Both the position numbers and the translations under genes were made by a program. The notes under the pieces were generated by a model, which did not search any database, had not been told where the DNA came from, and was given only the letters and a program-made list of their open reading frames with translations. From Acidobacteriota bacterium (lineage in GTDB: Bacteria > Acidobacteriota > Thermoanaerobaculia > Multivoradales > J023), in NCBI GenBank assembly GCA_029263315.1, contig JAJCXR010000014.1:62001-126000 (forward strand): DNA of 64,000 nucleotides, written 5' to 3'. Each line of letters begins with the position of its first letter. Positions within the stretch are counted from its first letter, which is position 1. Of the stretch, positions 26,474-34,894 are shown piece after piece.

Positions 26474-26642
26474 CGGTGCCAGGCACCTGTTGTGGACCTC
26501 TTATTCGGTGCCAGGCACCTGTTGTGGACCTGCGCAAGATGGCCCGTAGACGGCTCTCATTCGGTGCCAGGCACCTGTCGTGGACCTGCGCAAGACGGCC
26601 CGCAGACGGCTCTTATTCGGTGCCAGGCACCTGTTGTGGACC
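26474..26642. repeat. REP-like palindromic repeat cluster (4 copies)
   Basis: A 25-bp unit containing the palindrome GGTGCCAGGCACC followed by TGTTGTGGACC occurs at 26474-26498, 26506-26530, 26562-26586 and 26618-26642. The last three lie in a 56-bp tandem period; the first is 32 bp from the second. Copies are near identical (one T/C change in copy 3). 'GTGCCAGGCAC' elements recur as REP-type repeats in several phyla and are linked to REP-associated tyrosine transposases; none is seen in the window. Confidence 0.9.
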
Positions 26643-26667
26643 GACAGGGCGAGCTCTTGTGGTTGTC

Positions 26668-29460
26668 CTAGGGACGTAGCCAGCGCACATGCTGACGCAG
26701 GGTATCGGCTGTGGGGCTGTCGACTTCGTCGAGGAAGCCGAGCTTGGGGCCGCACCACAGCAGGTGGCCGCCGTGATAGCCGCCGCCGGGGCCGAGATCG
26801 ATGATCCAGTCGGCGTGCTCGATGAGGTCGGGGCTGTGCTCGACGACGATGACGCCATGGCCCGCGTCGACCAGGCGTTGCAGTGTTTTGTGCAACAGGG
26901 CGATGTCGGCCAAGTGCAGGCCGGTGGTGGGTTCGTCGAAGAGGAAAAGCCGCTGCTTCTGTTTGGCCGGCAGGAAGCTGGCCAGCTTGAGGCGCTGCGC
27001 CTCACCGCCGGAAAGGGTGGCGGTGGACTGGCCCAGGCGCAGATATCCCAAGCCGACATCGAGTAGCGGCTGCAGGCGTCGCAGCAGGGGTTTGTTGTCG
27101 GCGAAGGCCTCCACTGCCGTGGTGACGGTGAGCTCCAAGGTCTCGAAGATGTTGCGACCGCGGTAGGTGACGGCCAGGATTTCCGGTTTGAAGCGGTGGC
27201 CGAGGCAGGTGTCACAGGTGACAGACACGGCGGCCATGAAATGCATGTCCACTTCCACCTCGCCGAGGCCGTTGCAGGTGGGGCAACGTCCGAGGTCGAG
27301 GTTGAACGAGAAGTGCCCCGGGCTGATGCCTCGGGCCTTGGCGACGGGTGTATTGGCGAAGAGCTTGCGCAGCACGTCGTAAGCTTTGACGTAGGTCACC
27401 GGGTTGGAGCGGCTGGAGCGTCCGAGGGGGCGTTGATCCACCATCACGATGTCGCTCACCAGCTCGAAGCCCTGCAAGGCACGGCAGGCCCCCGGCTCGA
27501 CGTCCACCACACCGGCGGCCCGTTGGTAGGTGCCGTGGAGGACGTTCTTCACCAGGGTTGACTTGCCCGAGCCGGAGACACCGGTGACCGCCACCATGGC
27601 GGGGTAGGGAATATCGACATCGAAGCCCCGCAGATTGTTCTCGCTGGCGCCGAGAATTCTCAGCTTGGGCAGCGTCGCGATGCGCTCGGCGGTGTCGACG
27701 AGTTGTTGCCGGTTGCAAGGCGGCCGTTCGGCGTCCTGACGCAGGAACTGGCCGGTCAGCGAGTCGGGGTGGTTCATCAGCTCCGAAAGGGGCCCTTCAC
27801 CCATCACCTCACCGCCGTGCTCACCGGCCCTCGGGCCCAGGTCGATGACGTGATCGGCCCCCTGCATCAAGGTCCGGTCATGCTCCACCACCAGCACTGT
27901 ATTGCCTCGCTGGGCCAGGTCGTGCAGCAGGGAGACGAGGCGGTCGGAGTCTTGCGGATGCAGGCCGATGGTGGGCTCGTCGAGCACGTAGAGGGTGCTG
28001 GTCAGACCTGAGCCCAAGGAGGCCGCCAGTTGAATCCTCTGTGCTTCGCCACCGGAGAGGGTGCGGGCTTGGCGATCGAGGGTCAGATAGTCGAGACCAA
28101 CACGGTCCAGGGTGTCGAGGCGATGGCCCAGGTTGTCGAGCAGATGACCCGCCCGGCTCTGTTCCCGTTCGCTGGGAGGATGGGACGCCAACCATTGGCG
28201 CAACTGTTCGATGGAGCGTCGCGACAGGTCGCTGATCGATTCTCCCCGCCAGGTGACCGCCAGGGGTCGGGGGCGCAGGCGCCGACCTCGGCAATCGGGG
28301 CACGTCTCGTAGGCGCGATAGCGCGACAGCAAGATGCGTACGTGCATCTTGTAGATGCGCTTTTCCAGATAGCGAAAGAAGCCATCGAGATGGCTGTGGC
28401 CGCCCGGCCCTTGCCATATCCACTCGATGGTCTTGTCGTCGAGATCTTGCCAGGGCACATCGAGGGGGACTCCCCGCTCCTTACAGGCGCGAAAGAGCTT
28501 GGGATAAAGCTCCTCGTAGGACGGGCTGTTCCACGGTGCAATGGGGCGCTCCTGCAGGCTCTTGCTGGGATCCGGCACGACGCGGTCCCGGTCGATGCCC
28601 ATGACCCGTCCGAAACCTTGGCAGGTGGGACAGGCGCCGAGGGGAGAATTGAAGGAAAACAACGCCGGCACGGGACGTTGTTGCGTCTCACCACAGATGG
28701 CGCAGGTCAGCTGACGCCCATAGTAGCGTCGCTTCTCCGGGTCTTGGGCGTCCTGCAGGACGACCCGTCCGCCGGTCAAGCGGAAGGCTTCGTCGATGGC
28801 CTCGGTCAGGGACTCTTCGGCGTCCTTGGCGGCGAAGCGCCCGAGGACGATGGCCAACGGGTCGAGGACCTTGAGCCAGCGATCGCTGGGTCGCTTGCGC
28901 ACCAATTCGCCGTCGTGCCAGATGCGGAAAAAGCCCTGCCGCACCAGCTCCTGAAACTTCTCGTTGGCCTGCTTGCTCGGCCGCGGCAGCTCGGCCAAGA
29001 CCAAGACCTTGTCGCCCAAGACGCCCGTCGCCACCCTATCCACCACCTCCTGCACCGTCATGCGTTGCACGGCCCCGTGGCCGTTGGGGCATCCCACGTC
29101 ACCGAGGTGGGTGAACAACAGGCGCAAGACATCGTGCACCTCGGTCAAGGTTCCAACGCTGGAGCGGGCATTCTTGATCGAGTTGCGCGCTTCCAAAGCC
29201 ACAGCCGGCAAGATGTTGCGCATCTGCTCCACCGGTGGTCGCTCCATCTGCTCGAGGAATTGACGGGCGTAGGTGGACATGGACTCGACGAAGCGGCGCT
29301 GCGCTTCGGCATAGACGGTGTCGAAGGCAAGGGACGACTTCCCCGCCCCGGAAGGGCCGGTGACGACGGTCACCTTGCCGTGAGGGATACGGCAGTCGAT
29401 GGCCTTGAGATTGTGGGTGCGGGCGCCGACCACCTCGATGGCGAGGTCTTGGGGATTCAT
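26668..29460 (-). CDS. uvrA: Excinuclease ABC subunit UvrA (or paralogue)
   Basis: 930 residues. The first Walker A is GPSGAGKSS (35-43), differing slightly from the common GLSGSGKSS. The ABC signature LSGGEAQRIQLA, a first zinc module (CAICG then CPTCQGFG), a second Walker A GVSGSGKST, zinc module (CPTCNGLG then CDTCLG), and a second LSGGEAQRLKLA are intact. UvrA scans DNA for damage and loads UvrB in nucleotide excision repair. The gene begins 15 bp past the stop of a Ser/Thr kinase gene, an odd neighbour. It may be a second UvrA paralogue rather than the main one, as altered P-loop and zinc residues hint. Confidence 0.9.
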   Translation of the reverse strand: MNPQDLAIEVVGARTHNLKAIDCRIPHGKVTVVTGPSGAGKSSLAFDTVYAEAQRRFVESMSTYARQFLEQMERPPVEQMRNILPAVALEARNSIKNARSSVGTLTEVHDVLRLLFTHLGDVGCPNGHGAVQRMTVQEVVDRVATGVLGDKVLVLAELPRPSKQANEKFQELVRQGFFRIWHDGELVRKRPSDRWLKVLDPLAIVLGRFAAKDAEESLTEAIDEAFRLTGGRVVLQDAQDPEKRRYYGRQLTCAICGETQQRPVPALFSFNSPLGACPTCQGFGRVMGIDRDRVVPDPSKSLQERPIAPWNSPSYEELYPKLFRACKERGVPLDVPWQDLDDKTIEWIWQGPGGHSHLDGFFRYLEKRIYKMHVRILLSRYRAYETCPDCRGRRLRPRPLAVTWRGESISDLSRRSIEQLRQWLASHPPSEREQSRAGHLLDNLGHRLDTLDRVGLDYLTLDRQARTLSGGEAQRIQLAASLGSGLTSTLYVLDEPTIGLHPQDSDRLVSLLHDLAQRGNTVLVVEHDRTLMQGADHVIDLGPRAGEHGGEVMGEGPLSELMNHPDSLTGQFLRQDAERPPCNRQQLVDTAERIATLPKLRILGASENNLRGFDVDIPYPAMVAVTGVSGSGKSTLVKNVLHGTYQRAAGVVDVEPGACRALQGFELVSDIVMVDQRPLGRSSRSNPVTYVKAYDVLRKLFANTPVAKARGISPGHFSFNLDLGRCPTCNGLGEVEVDMHFMAAVSVTCDTCLGHRFKPEILAVTYRGRNIFETLELTVTTAVEAFADNKPLLRRLQPLLDVGLGYLRLGQSTATLSGGEAQRLKLASFLPAKQKQRLFLFDEPTTGLHLADIALLHKTLQRLVDAGHGVIVVEHSPDLIEHADWIIDLGPGGGYHGGHLLWCGPKLGFLDEVDSPTADTLRQHVRWLRP

Positions 29461-29475
29461 GGCTGCTGCTGGCGC

Positions 29476-31380
29476 TTACTGCACGCTGACACGGACGCGG
29501 GAATCGTCCAACAGCAGGATGCTCAACGTCGCCTGGCCGTTGGCTGGCAGCTCGGCTTCGAGCTCGGTCGTCCGGGTCTGGCCACCCTTTGGACGGGTAT
29601 AAATATTGAACTTCATCGATCCCGAGGGCAAGGTGAAGGATGCCGGGGGAAGCTGGCCGCCGTCTCGTCCGAAGCGGAAATTCTCCTGCAGGATGCGATC
29701 CGGACCGGCAAAGATGGTGATACGACCCTCGGCGAGCTCCGCCTGGAAGGCGACGTGGACGGTCGTTTCGAGGGCGACGGTAGGAGCCGTTGTCACGGCG
29801 GGCGATCGTGTACCGGTTGCGGTGCCAGGTGCAGTGACGGCGGGTTTGTTGAAGCGGTCGCGAACTTGCTCCTTGCGTTGCTGCCCCTCTTGAGCCTCCG
29901 CCAGAATGGTCTTGCCGGCGGTGCTGTCGGCGTCGAGGGCCAAGGCGGCTTCGGCCTGACGGATCGCTTTCCTGTAGTCCCTTTGGGCGCTGGCGGAGCG
30001 CGCTGATTCGAGCAGGTAATCGACCCGCGCCTGCTCGGGGTCGTCCCCGGCAAGGTCGGTGGCGAGTCTCTCGGCTCGGGTCTTGAGCTGGCGGATGCTG
30101 CGGTTCCCCGGAGCGATGGCCAGGGCTTTTTCGATTTCCAGCAACGCCCCGTCGACATCACCGGCTTCGAGATGTTGGTGTCCTGCGTCGACATGGGGTT
30201 GATAACGGGCCGCCAGCTCGGCTTCGGGGTCCACTCGGGTGACCTGCTGTGCTGGCGGCTGGCGATCAAAGATCACCACCACGATGACGGCGACCGCCAA
30301 CATGGCCACCAGGGCGCCGACAAGGATTGTCCAACGGGGCACCGAAGGGCCAGCGTTTGGCGGCGGCGCGGGCACCGCTGTGGTGCCCGACGACGCCCTG
30401 AGGGTGGGAATGGCGGCGGTGGTCGGAGGCTTGAGCGCCTCATGGGCCGCGGCCGACGTCATGGTCATGTTGTGAAGCTCGCTGGTGCCGCTTTCTTCCC
30501 CGCCGCCGAGGAAAGAACCGCTCGATCCGATCACCGAATGGCTGGGTTTGGGTGGGTTGAGCACCGCCCGCAGCTCGCGGCCAATCTCAGCGGCCCGTTG
30601 ATAGCGCTCTTCGGGTTCCTTGGCCAGGGCCCGGCTCATCACCCGCACTAGGGAATCCGGCAAGCCGGGGACGAAGCGCTTGGGATCGGGGAAGGGATCG
30701 AAGACGATGCGATGGGTGACCTGGGTGAGATTCTCGCCCTGGAACGGCTTCTTGCCGGTCACCAGCTCGTAGAACATCACCCCGAGGGAGAAGATATCGG
30801 CCCGGTGATCGACCTCTTTGCCTTGGATTTGCTCCGGTGCCATGTAGTTAGGCGTGCCGAGGAGCTGGCCTTCGGTGGTCAGGTTCGAGGCATCGATGCG
30901 GGCGATACCGAAGTCGGTGATCTTGGCCTGTTTGTCCTCGGTGAGGATGATGTTGGCCGGTTTGATGTCGCGGTGCACGACGCCTTTGGAGTGGGCATAG
31001 TCGAGGCCATCGGCGATTTGCGCCACGATATCGAGCACAAATTTGAGGTCGAGGCGTCCCTGGGTCTGCATCAGCCGCTTCAGGTCGGTGCCCTTGACGT
31101 ACTCCATGGCGATGAAGAAGTCGCCGGCGGGATCGACCACCACATCGTGAATGGTGACGATGTTGCTGTGATTGAGAATGCCGGCGCTTTGCGCCTCGCG
31201 CAGGAAACGGGCACGGAACTGCTCCATCTCCTGGTCTTGGGAGGACAGACCGACACGAAATGTCTTGAGGGCGAGCTCGCGGCCGATCAAAGGGTCTTTG
31301 GCCAAGTACACCAGGCCCATGGCTCCCTTGCCGAGCTCACCGACGATTTCGTAGCGTCCGAGTTGTTTTTGCGCGGTCAT
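29476..31380 (-). CDS. PknB-type Ser/Thr protein kinase with TPR-like extracytoplasmic region
   Basis: 634 residues. Cytoplasmic kinase domain 10-275: glycine loop GELGKGAMG, Lys39, HRD 136-138, DFG 156-158, APE motif in YMAPEQ. A Ser/Thr/Pro-rich juxtamembrane linker follows, then one TM at about 347-370. The outer part has TPR-like helices (about 385-490), a Pro/Thr-rich spacer and a beta-rich C-terminal domain (about 540-634). Unlike the 18.2-20.2 kb kinase it is an RD kinase. uvrA follows 15 bp downstream. The ligand is unknown. Confidence 0.93.
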   Translation of the reverse strand: MTAQKQLGRYEIVGELGKGAMGLVYLAKDPLIGRELALKTFRVGLSSQDQEMEQFRARFLREAQSAGILNHSNIVTIHDVVVDPAGDFFIAMEYVKGTDLKRLMQTQGRLDLKFVLDIVAQIADGLDYAHSKGVVHRDIKPANIILTEDKQAKITDFGIARIDASNLTTEGQLLGTPNYMAPEQIQGKEVDHRADIFSLGVMFYELVTGKKPFQGENLTQVTHRIVFDPFPDPKRFVPGLPDSLVRVMSRALAKEPEERYQRAAEIGRELRAVLNPPKPSHSVIGSSGSFLGGGEESGTSELHNMTMTSAAAHEALKPPTTAAIPTLRASSGTTAVPAPPPNAGPSVPRWTILVGALVAMLAVAVIVVVIFDRQPPAQQVTRVDPEAELAARYQPHVDAGHQHLEAGDVDGALLEIEKALAIAPGNRSIRQLKTRAERLATDLAGDDPEQARVDYLLESARSASAQRDYRKAIRQAEAALALDADSTAGKTILAEAQEGQQRKEQVRDRFNKPAVTAPGTATGTRSPAVTTAPTVALETTVHVAFQAELAEGRITIFAGPDRILQENFRFGRDGGQLPPASFTLPSGSMKFNIYTRPKGGQTRTTELEAELPANGQATLSILLLDDSRVRVSVQ

Positions 31381-31450
31381 TCAGCGCTCAGATTTTGAGG
31401 GTCCAAGATGGTTCATTGTAGGCACCGCCCAGCAGGGGAGTCAAACTAGA

Positions 31451-31477
31451 TCAGCCGCGGGCATAGCCCGAGGCTGA
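31451..31477. other. Hairpin in the intergenic region between the kinase and EF-G-like genes
   Basis: TCAGCC (31451-31456) and CGGGC (31458-31462) pair with GCCCG (31466-31470) and GGCTGA (31472-31477), with one G-A mismatch and a 3-nt loop. It lies between the divergent kinase and EF-G paralogue genes, 148 bp before the latter's start. No U run follows on either strand, so it is not an obvious terminator; it could be an attenuator or a protein-binding site. Confidence 0.4.
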
Positions 31478-31624
31478 ATCATCTCATAGGTTGGCGAAGA
31501 GCCAATCTCCGAATCTTACACGGCGGGCCCAATGGCGAGAACATCCTGCATCATAGGGTGGCAAGGGGCCGTGTCGATGGTATATTCCCCTGCCTACCCA
31601 TGCAGGCTTAGCAAGGAGGATTTC

Positions 31625-33706
31625 ATGCAGGTGGACAGCTCGGCCAACATCCGCAATATCACCCTGACTGGACACGCCGATACGGGGAAGACGACGCTGG
31701 CCAGCGCGCTTCTCTACACCGGTGGTGTCGTAAATCGTATGAACCGTGTCGAGGACGGCAACACGGTGACCGATTTTGATCCGCAAGAGGTCGAGCGCGG
31801 CAACTCTCTGGGTCTGGCGGCCTGCTTTGTTCCGTGGCGCAAGCACAAGATCAATTTCATCGACACCCCCGGCTCCGGCATGTACGGCGTCGAGGCTCGA
31901 GCCGGTGTGCGAGCTGCCGACACGGCATTGATGGTGATCAACGCCGGTTCGGGCGTTGAGGTCACCACCGAGCGCATGTGGGAGTACGCGGCGTCCATCG
32001 ACCAGCCGGTGGTCTTCCTGGTCAACAAGCTGGATCGCGAGAATACGAGCTTGGAGATGGTGATCGAAGGTCTGGAGGAGAGTTTCGGACGCAATATTGT
32101 GGCGCTCCAGTTGCCCATCGGTAGCGAAGGGGATTTCAGCGGCATCATCGATCTGGTGAGTGAGCAGGCATACTCCTTCGACAAGGACGGCGACGGCAAG
32201 GGGACCGCCATCGACACCCCCGCCGACCTGGCCGATAGGGTCGAGGAGTGGCGCGCCAAGCTCATCGAGACGATCGCCGAAAGCGACGACGACTTGATGG
32301 AGCGGTACTTCGAAGAGGGCACCTTGACGGCGGACGAGCTGCGCCAGGGCTTGCGCAATGCCATCGCCTCCCGTGACATCTTCCCGGTGGCCATCAGCAC
32401 CGCCCTACACGGCGTCGGCATGTCGACCTTGCTCGACGTATGTGTCGACTACCTACCGGATCCCACCGTCCGCGGCACCTACCCCGCCACCGACATCGCT
32501 GGTGAGGATTGCGAGGTCACCACCTCCGAAGACGGTGCCGCCGCGGCGTTGGTCTTCAAGACCCTGCACGATCCGTTCTCGGGCAAGATTTCTATCATGC
32601 GAGTGGTGCGCGGCCAGATGAGCTCCGATTCCACCACCTGGAACCCCCGTGCCGAAGAGTCGGAAAAACTTGGCCAGCTACTCCATCTGCAAGGCAAGCA
32701 ACCGTCGCCCACCTCCCAGCTGGTAATGGGTGACATCGGAGCCGTCGCCAAGCTCAAACACACCATCAGCGGCGACACCTTGGGCCCCAAAGAGCGTCCG
32801 GTCCGTCTCGGTTGGATCGAAGTGCGGCCCCCATCGATTTCGTACGCTATCGAGCCCAAGTCCAAGGGCGATGAAGAGAAGATCAACGAAGCGCTGCACA
32901 AGATGATGGAAGAGGACCTGGGATTGGCGTCCGGTCGCGATCCTCAGACCGGTGAGGTCCTGCTTTCGGGTAGCGGCCAACTGCATGTCGAGATCGCCAT
33001 CGCCAAGTTGGCGCAGCGCTACAAGGTCGAAGTCATTCTGCATCCGCCGAAGGTGCCCTATCGAGAAACCATCCGGCGGGCAGCCGATGGACATGGACGC
33101 CACAAGAAGCAAACCGGTGGTCGTGGCCAGTTCGCCGACTGCAAGATCAAGCTCGAGCCCTTGTCCTCCGGCGAGGATTTCGAGTTCGTCGATCAAATCT
33201 TTGGCGGCTCGATCCCCCAGGGTTTTCGACCGGCGGTCGAGAAAGGCATCTTGGAGAGCCGAGCCCGTGGTTATTTGACCAGCTTTCCGGTGGTGGACTT
33301 CCGAGTGCGGTTATTGGACGGCCAGTACCACGATGTCGACTCCTCCGAAATGGCCTTCAAGATCGCCGGCTCCCTGGCCTTCAAAGATGCCATGTCGAAG
33401 GCTGCTCCCACCCTGTTGGAGCCCATGATGAACGTGGAGATCGTCACCACGGAAGAATTCATGGGCGACATCATGGGGGACCTGGCGCAACGCCGTGGCC
33501 GTCCCCAAGGCATGGACACCAAGGGCGACAAGCAGATCATCAAGGCGGTCGTTCCGATGGCCGAGATGCTCGATTATTCGCCGGCCCTGCGTTCCATCAC
33601 CCAAGGCCGCTCAAGGTTTACGATGGAGTTTTCCCACTACGACGAAATGCCCAAGCAAGTGCAGGAGAAGGTCATCGCCGAGGCGAAGAAGGAAGCTGAG
33701 GACTGA
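31625..33706 (+). CDS. EF-G-like translation GTPase (EF-G paralogue)
   Basis: 693 residues from ATG 31625, with AAGGAGG 5 nt upstream; the frame is open 93 bp further but lacks a site. The P-loop GHADTGKTT (16-24), DTPG, and NKLD are present, with domain II-V resembling elongation factor G. Switch I reads FDPQEVERGNSLGLA rather than the canonical EREERGITI, as in the EF-G2/FusA2 class whose role is unclear. Either a secondary translocase, ribosome recycling factor or stress protein. No str operon partner (rpsL, rpsG, tuf) is nearby, which also argues it is not the main EF-G. Confidence 0.88.
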   Translation: MQVDSSANIRNITLTGHADTGKTTLASALLYTGGVVNRMNRVEDGNTVTDFDPQEVERGNSLGLAACFVPWRKHKINFIDTPGSGMYGVEARAGVRAADTALMVINAGSGVEVTTERMWEYAASIDQPVVFLVNKLDRENTSLEMVIEGLEESFGRNIVALQLPIGSEGDFSGIIDLVSEQAYSFDKDGDGKGTAIDTPADLADRVEEWRAKLIETIAESDDDLMERYFEEGTLTADELRQGLRNAIASRDIFPVAISTALHGVGMSTLLDVCVDYLPDPTVRGTYPATDIAGEDCEVTTSEDGAAAALVFKTLHDPFSGKISIMRVVRGQMSSDSTTWNPRAEESEKLGQLLHLQGKQPSPTSQLVMGDIGAVAKLKHTISGDTLGPKERPVRLGWIEVRPPSISYAIEPKSKGDEEKINEALHKMMEEDLGLASGRDPQTGEVLLSGSGQLHVEIAIAKLAQRYKVEVILHPPKVPYRETIRRAADGHGRHKKQTGGRGQFADCKIKLEPLSSGEDFEFVDQIFGGSIPQGFRPAVEKGILESRARGYLTSFPVVDFRVRLLDGQYHDVDSSEMAFKIAGSLAFKDAMSKAAPTLLEPMMNVEIVTTEEFMGDIMGDLAQRRGRPQGMDTKGDKQIIKAVVPMAEMLDYSPALRSITQGRSRFTMEFSHYDEMPKQVQEKVIAEAKKEAED

Positions 33707-34550
33707 GCATGGCTCCATAGCCTTCGCGGAACGTCGGGTACGTGAAGGCATAACCGCTGGCCAACAGCCGGGCATTGCGGCAACGTTTGTTGCCTCCCCG
33801 GCCACTGTGCAGGGGCTTGTCGCTGGTGGGGGGGTGCGGTAGCCCCAGGCGGTCGGCGATCCAGGTCAGGACTTGGCGTCGCGGCGCGGGTTCGTGATCG
33901 ACCCCGATATACATCGTTTCGATGGGTGCCCCTTGCTGCTGACTTCGCAGCAGGTGGTGCATCATGCCGGCACAGTCGTCGCGATGGATGCGATTGGTGT
34001 AGGAAGGCTCCGACTCCGGCTCCAAAAGAGCTTCGCCGGAGGTCACCAAGTCGACCAAGCGACGCCGTCCTGGCCCGTAGATGCCCGAGAGGCGGACGAC
34101 GGTGGCGGTGTAGGGGCCGCGGAGGGCGAGCGCTTCGCCTTGCAAGAGGATTTGACCGCTGAACGATGTCGGTTCCGTGGGCGAGGTTTCGTCCACCCAC
34201 TGCCCTTCCTCCTGCCCGTAGACGGCGGTGCTCGATACGAAGAGGAATCGTTCGAGGCGCTGGTCCGCCGCCTGCAAGGCCCCCTGCAAATTGGCGAGGC
34301 CGTCGACATAAACGGCGCGATAGGCGGCCTCGTTGCGGCCGCTTGCGGCCGCCGTATAGACCACCGCATCGAGACCCGCCGGCAGCTCCTGCAGGGTCTC
34401 TGGTTTGGTCAAGTCCGCAGCCAGCGGCTCGAGGCTGTCCGGCAGGTTGTCCACTTGCCGTCGCAGCCCCCAAACCGTGTGCCCTTCATTGTGCAGTCGG
34501 CGACCCAGCTCACAACCCACGTCACCACAACCAGCGATCAGAACGCGCAT
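33672..34550 (-). CDS. NAD(P)-binding SDR/YeeZ-like protein
   Basis: 292 residues from ATG 34550, with GGAGG 5-6 nt before. The Rossmann motif is IAGCGDVGCELG (about residues 5-16). The SDR catalytic Tyr-xxx-Lys is not evident: the expected position reads SFSGQILLQGE. This fits the YeeZ/SDR_a5-like subgroup that lacks the usual catalytic pair. The substrate is unknown. The 3' end overlaps the EF-G paralogue by 35 bp on the opposite strand. Confidence 0.82.
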   Translation of the reverse strand: MRVLIAGCGDVGCELGRRLHNEGHTVWGLRRQVDNLPDSLEPLAADLTKPETLQELPAGLDAVVYTAAASGRNEAAYRAVYVDGLANLQGALQAADQRLERFLFVSSTAVYGQEEGQWVDETSPTEPTSFSGQILLQGEALALRGPYTATVVRLSGIYGPGRRRLVDLVTSGEALLEPESEPSYTNRIHRDDCAGMMHHLLRSQQQGAPIETMYIGVDHEPAPRRQVLTWIADRLGLPHPPTSDKPLHSGRGGNKRCRNARLLASGYAFTYPTFREGYGAMLSPQLPSSPRR

Positions 34551-34621
34551 ACAACCTCCAGATAGCATCAGCTCAGGTCGAAAAAGAATCTTCAGCGCCA
34601 CCGGTCGCCGCCGTCGTCGGG

Positions 34622-34795
34622 GTGGCCGGCCTGCGCAACATCGGTCCCGCCCCGGTCCGTTGGCTAGCAGCCGTCGGTGTCCCTGGACGGAATGGTCTCG
34701 AGCTCCCTGGGGCGGTCGAGACGTTCTTGCGGGTAGGTGACACCGGCCTTGGCGCCAACCTCAATCTCTTGTGGGCCCTGCAAGGGGGGCGGTGA
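34622..34795 (+). CDS. Small TfoX C-terminal-domain protein
   Basis: A 57-residue frame from GTG 34622 to the stop at 34793-34795. The sequence AGLRNIGPAPVRWLAAVGV, then GAVETFLRVGDTGLGANLNLLWALQ matches the TfoX/Sxy C-terminal domain (LRNIGP...W...GI..L..LGAV..Y......LNLLWAL). The domain is a helix-hairpin-helix-like module. No upstream ATG with a ribosome site lies outside the neighbouring gene, and the frame stays open further upstream, so this may start at a non-standard codon or be a 5'-truncated remnant of a larger TfoX. Its codon-level match to the family is better than any other frame here. Role unknown; TfoX regulates competence in gamma-proteobacteria. Confidence 0.6.
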   Translation: MAGLRNIGPAPVRWLAAVGVPGRNGLELPGAVETFLRVGDTGLGANLNLLWALQGGR

Positions 34796-34894
34796 TGGAA
34801 CACGCACGGGGCGGAAGTGCCCGCCGAGGTCACGACGTCACGATCATCGGAGTGCAGCTGCGACGTCAGCTGGGGTCAGGATAGCGTACCTGCT

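Noticed and set aside
26433-26537. Upstream extension of the glycosyltransferase through the palindromic repeats
   Set aside because: It would translate repeat DNA and lacks a ribosome site; GTG 26432 has GGAG upstream.
26474-26642. Repeat cluster as a CRISPR array
   Set aside because: Only four units, uneven spacing (32 then 56 bp), the repeats themselves are palindromic with near-identical 'spacers', and no cas gene is present.
28030-30006. 658-residue open frame on the plus strand opposite uvrA and the kinase gene
   Set aside because: It is antisense to two well-supported genes, lacks known motifs and arises from GC-rich codon bias.
34573-34833. 86-residue minus-strand frame in the gap before the ATP-grasp genes
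   Set aside because: No motif and no ribosome site; the plus-strand frame matches the TfoX C-terminal domain.
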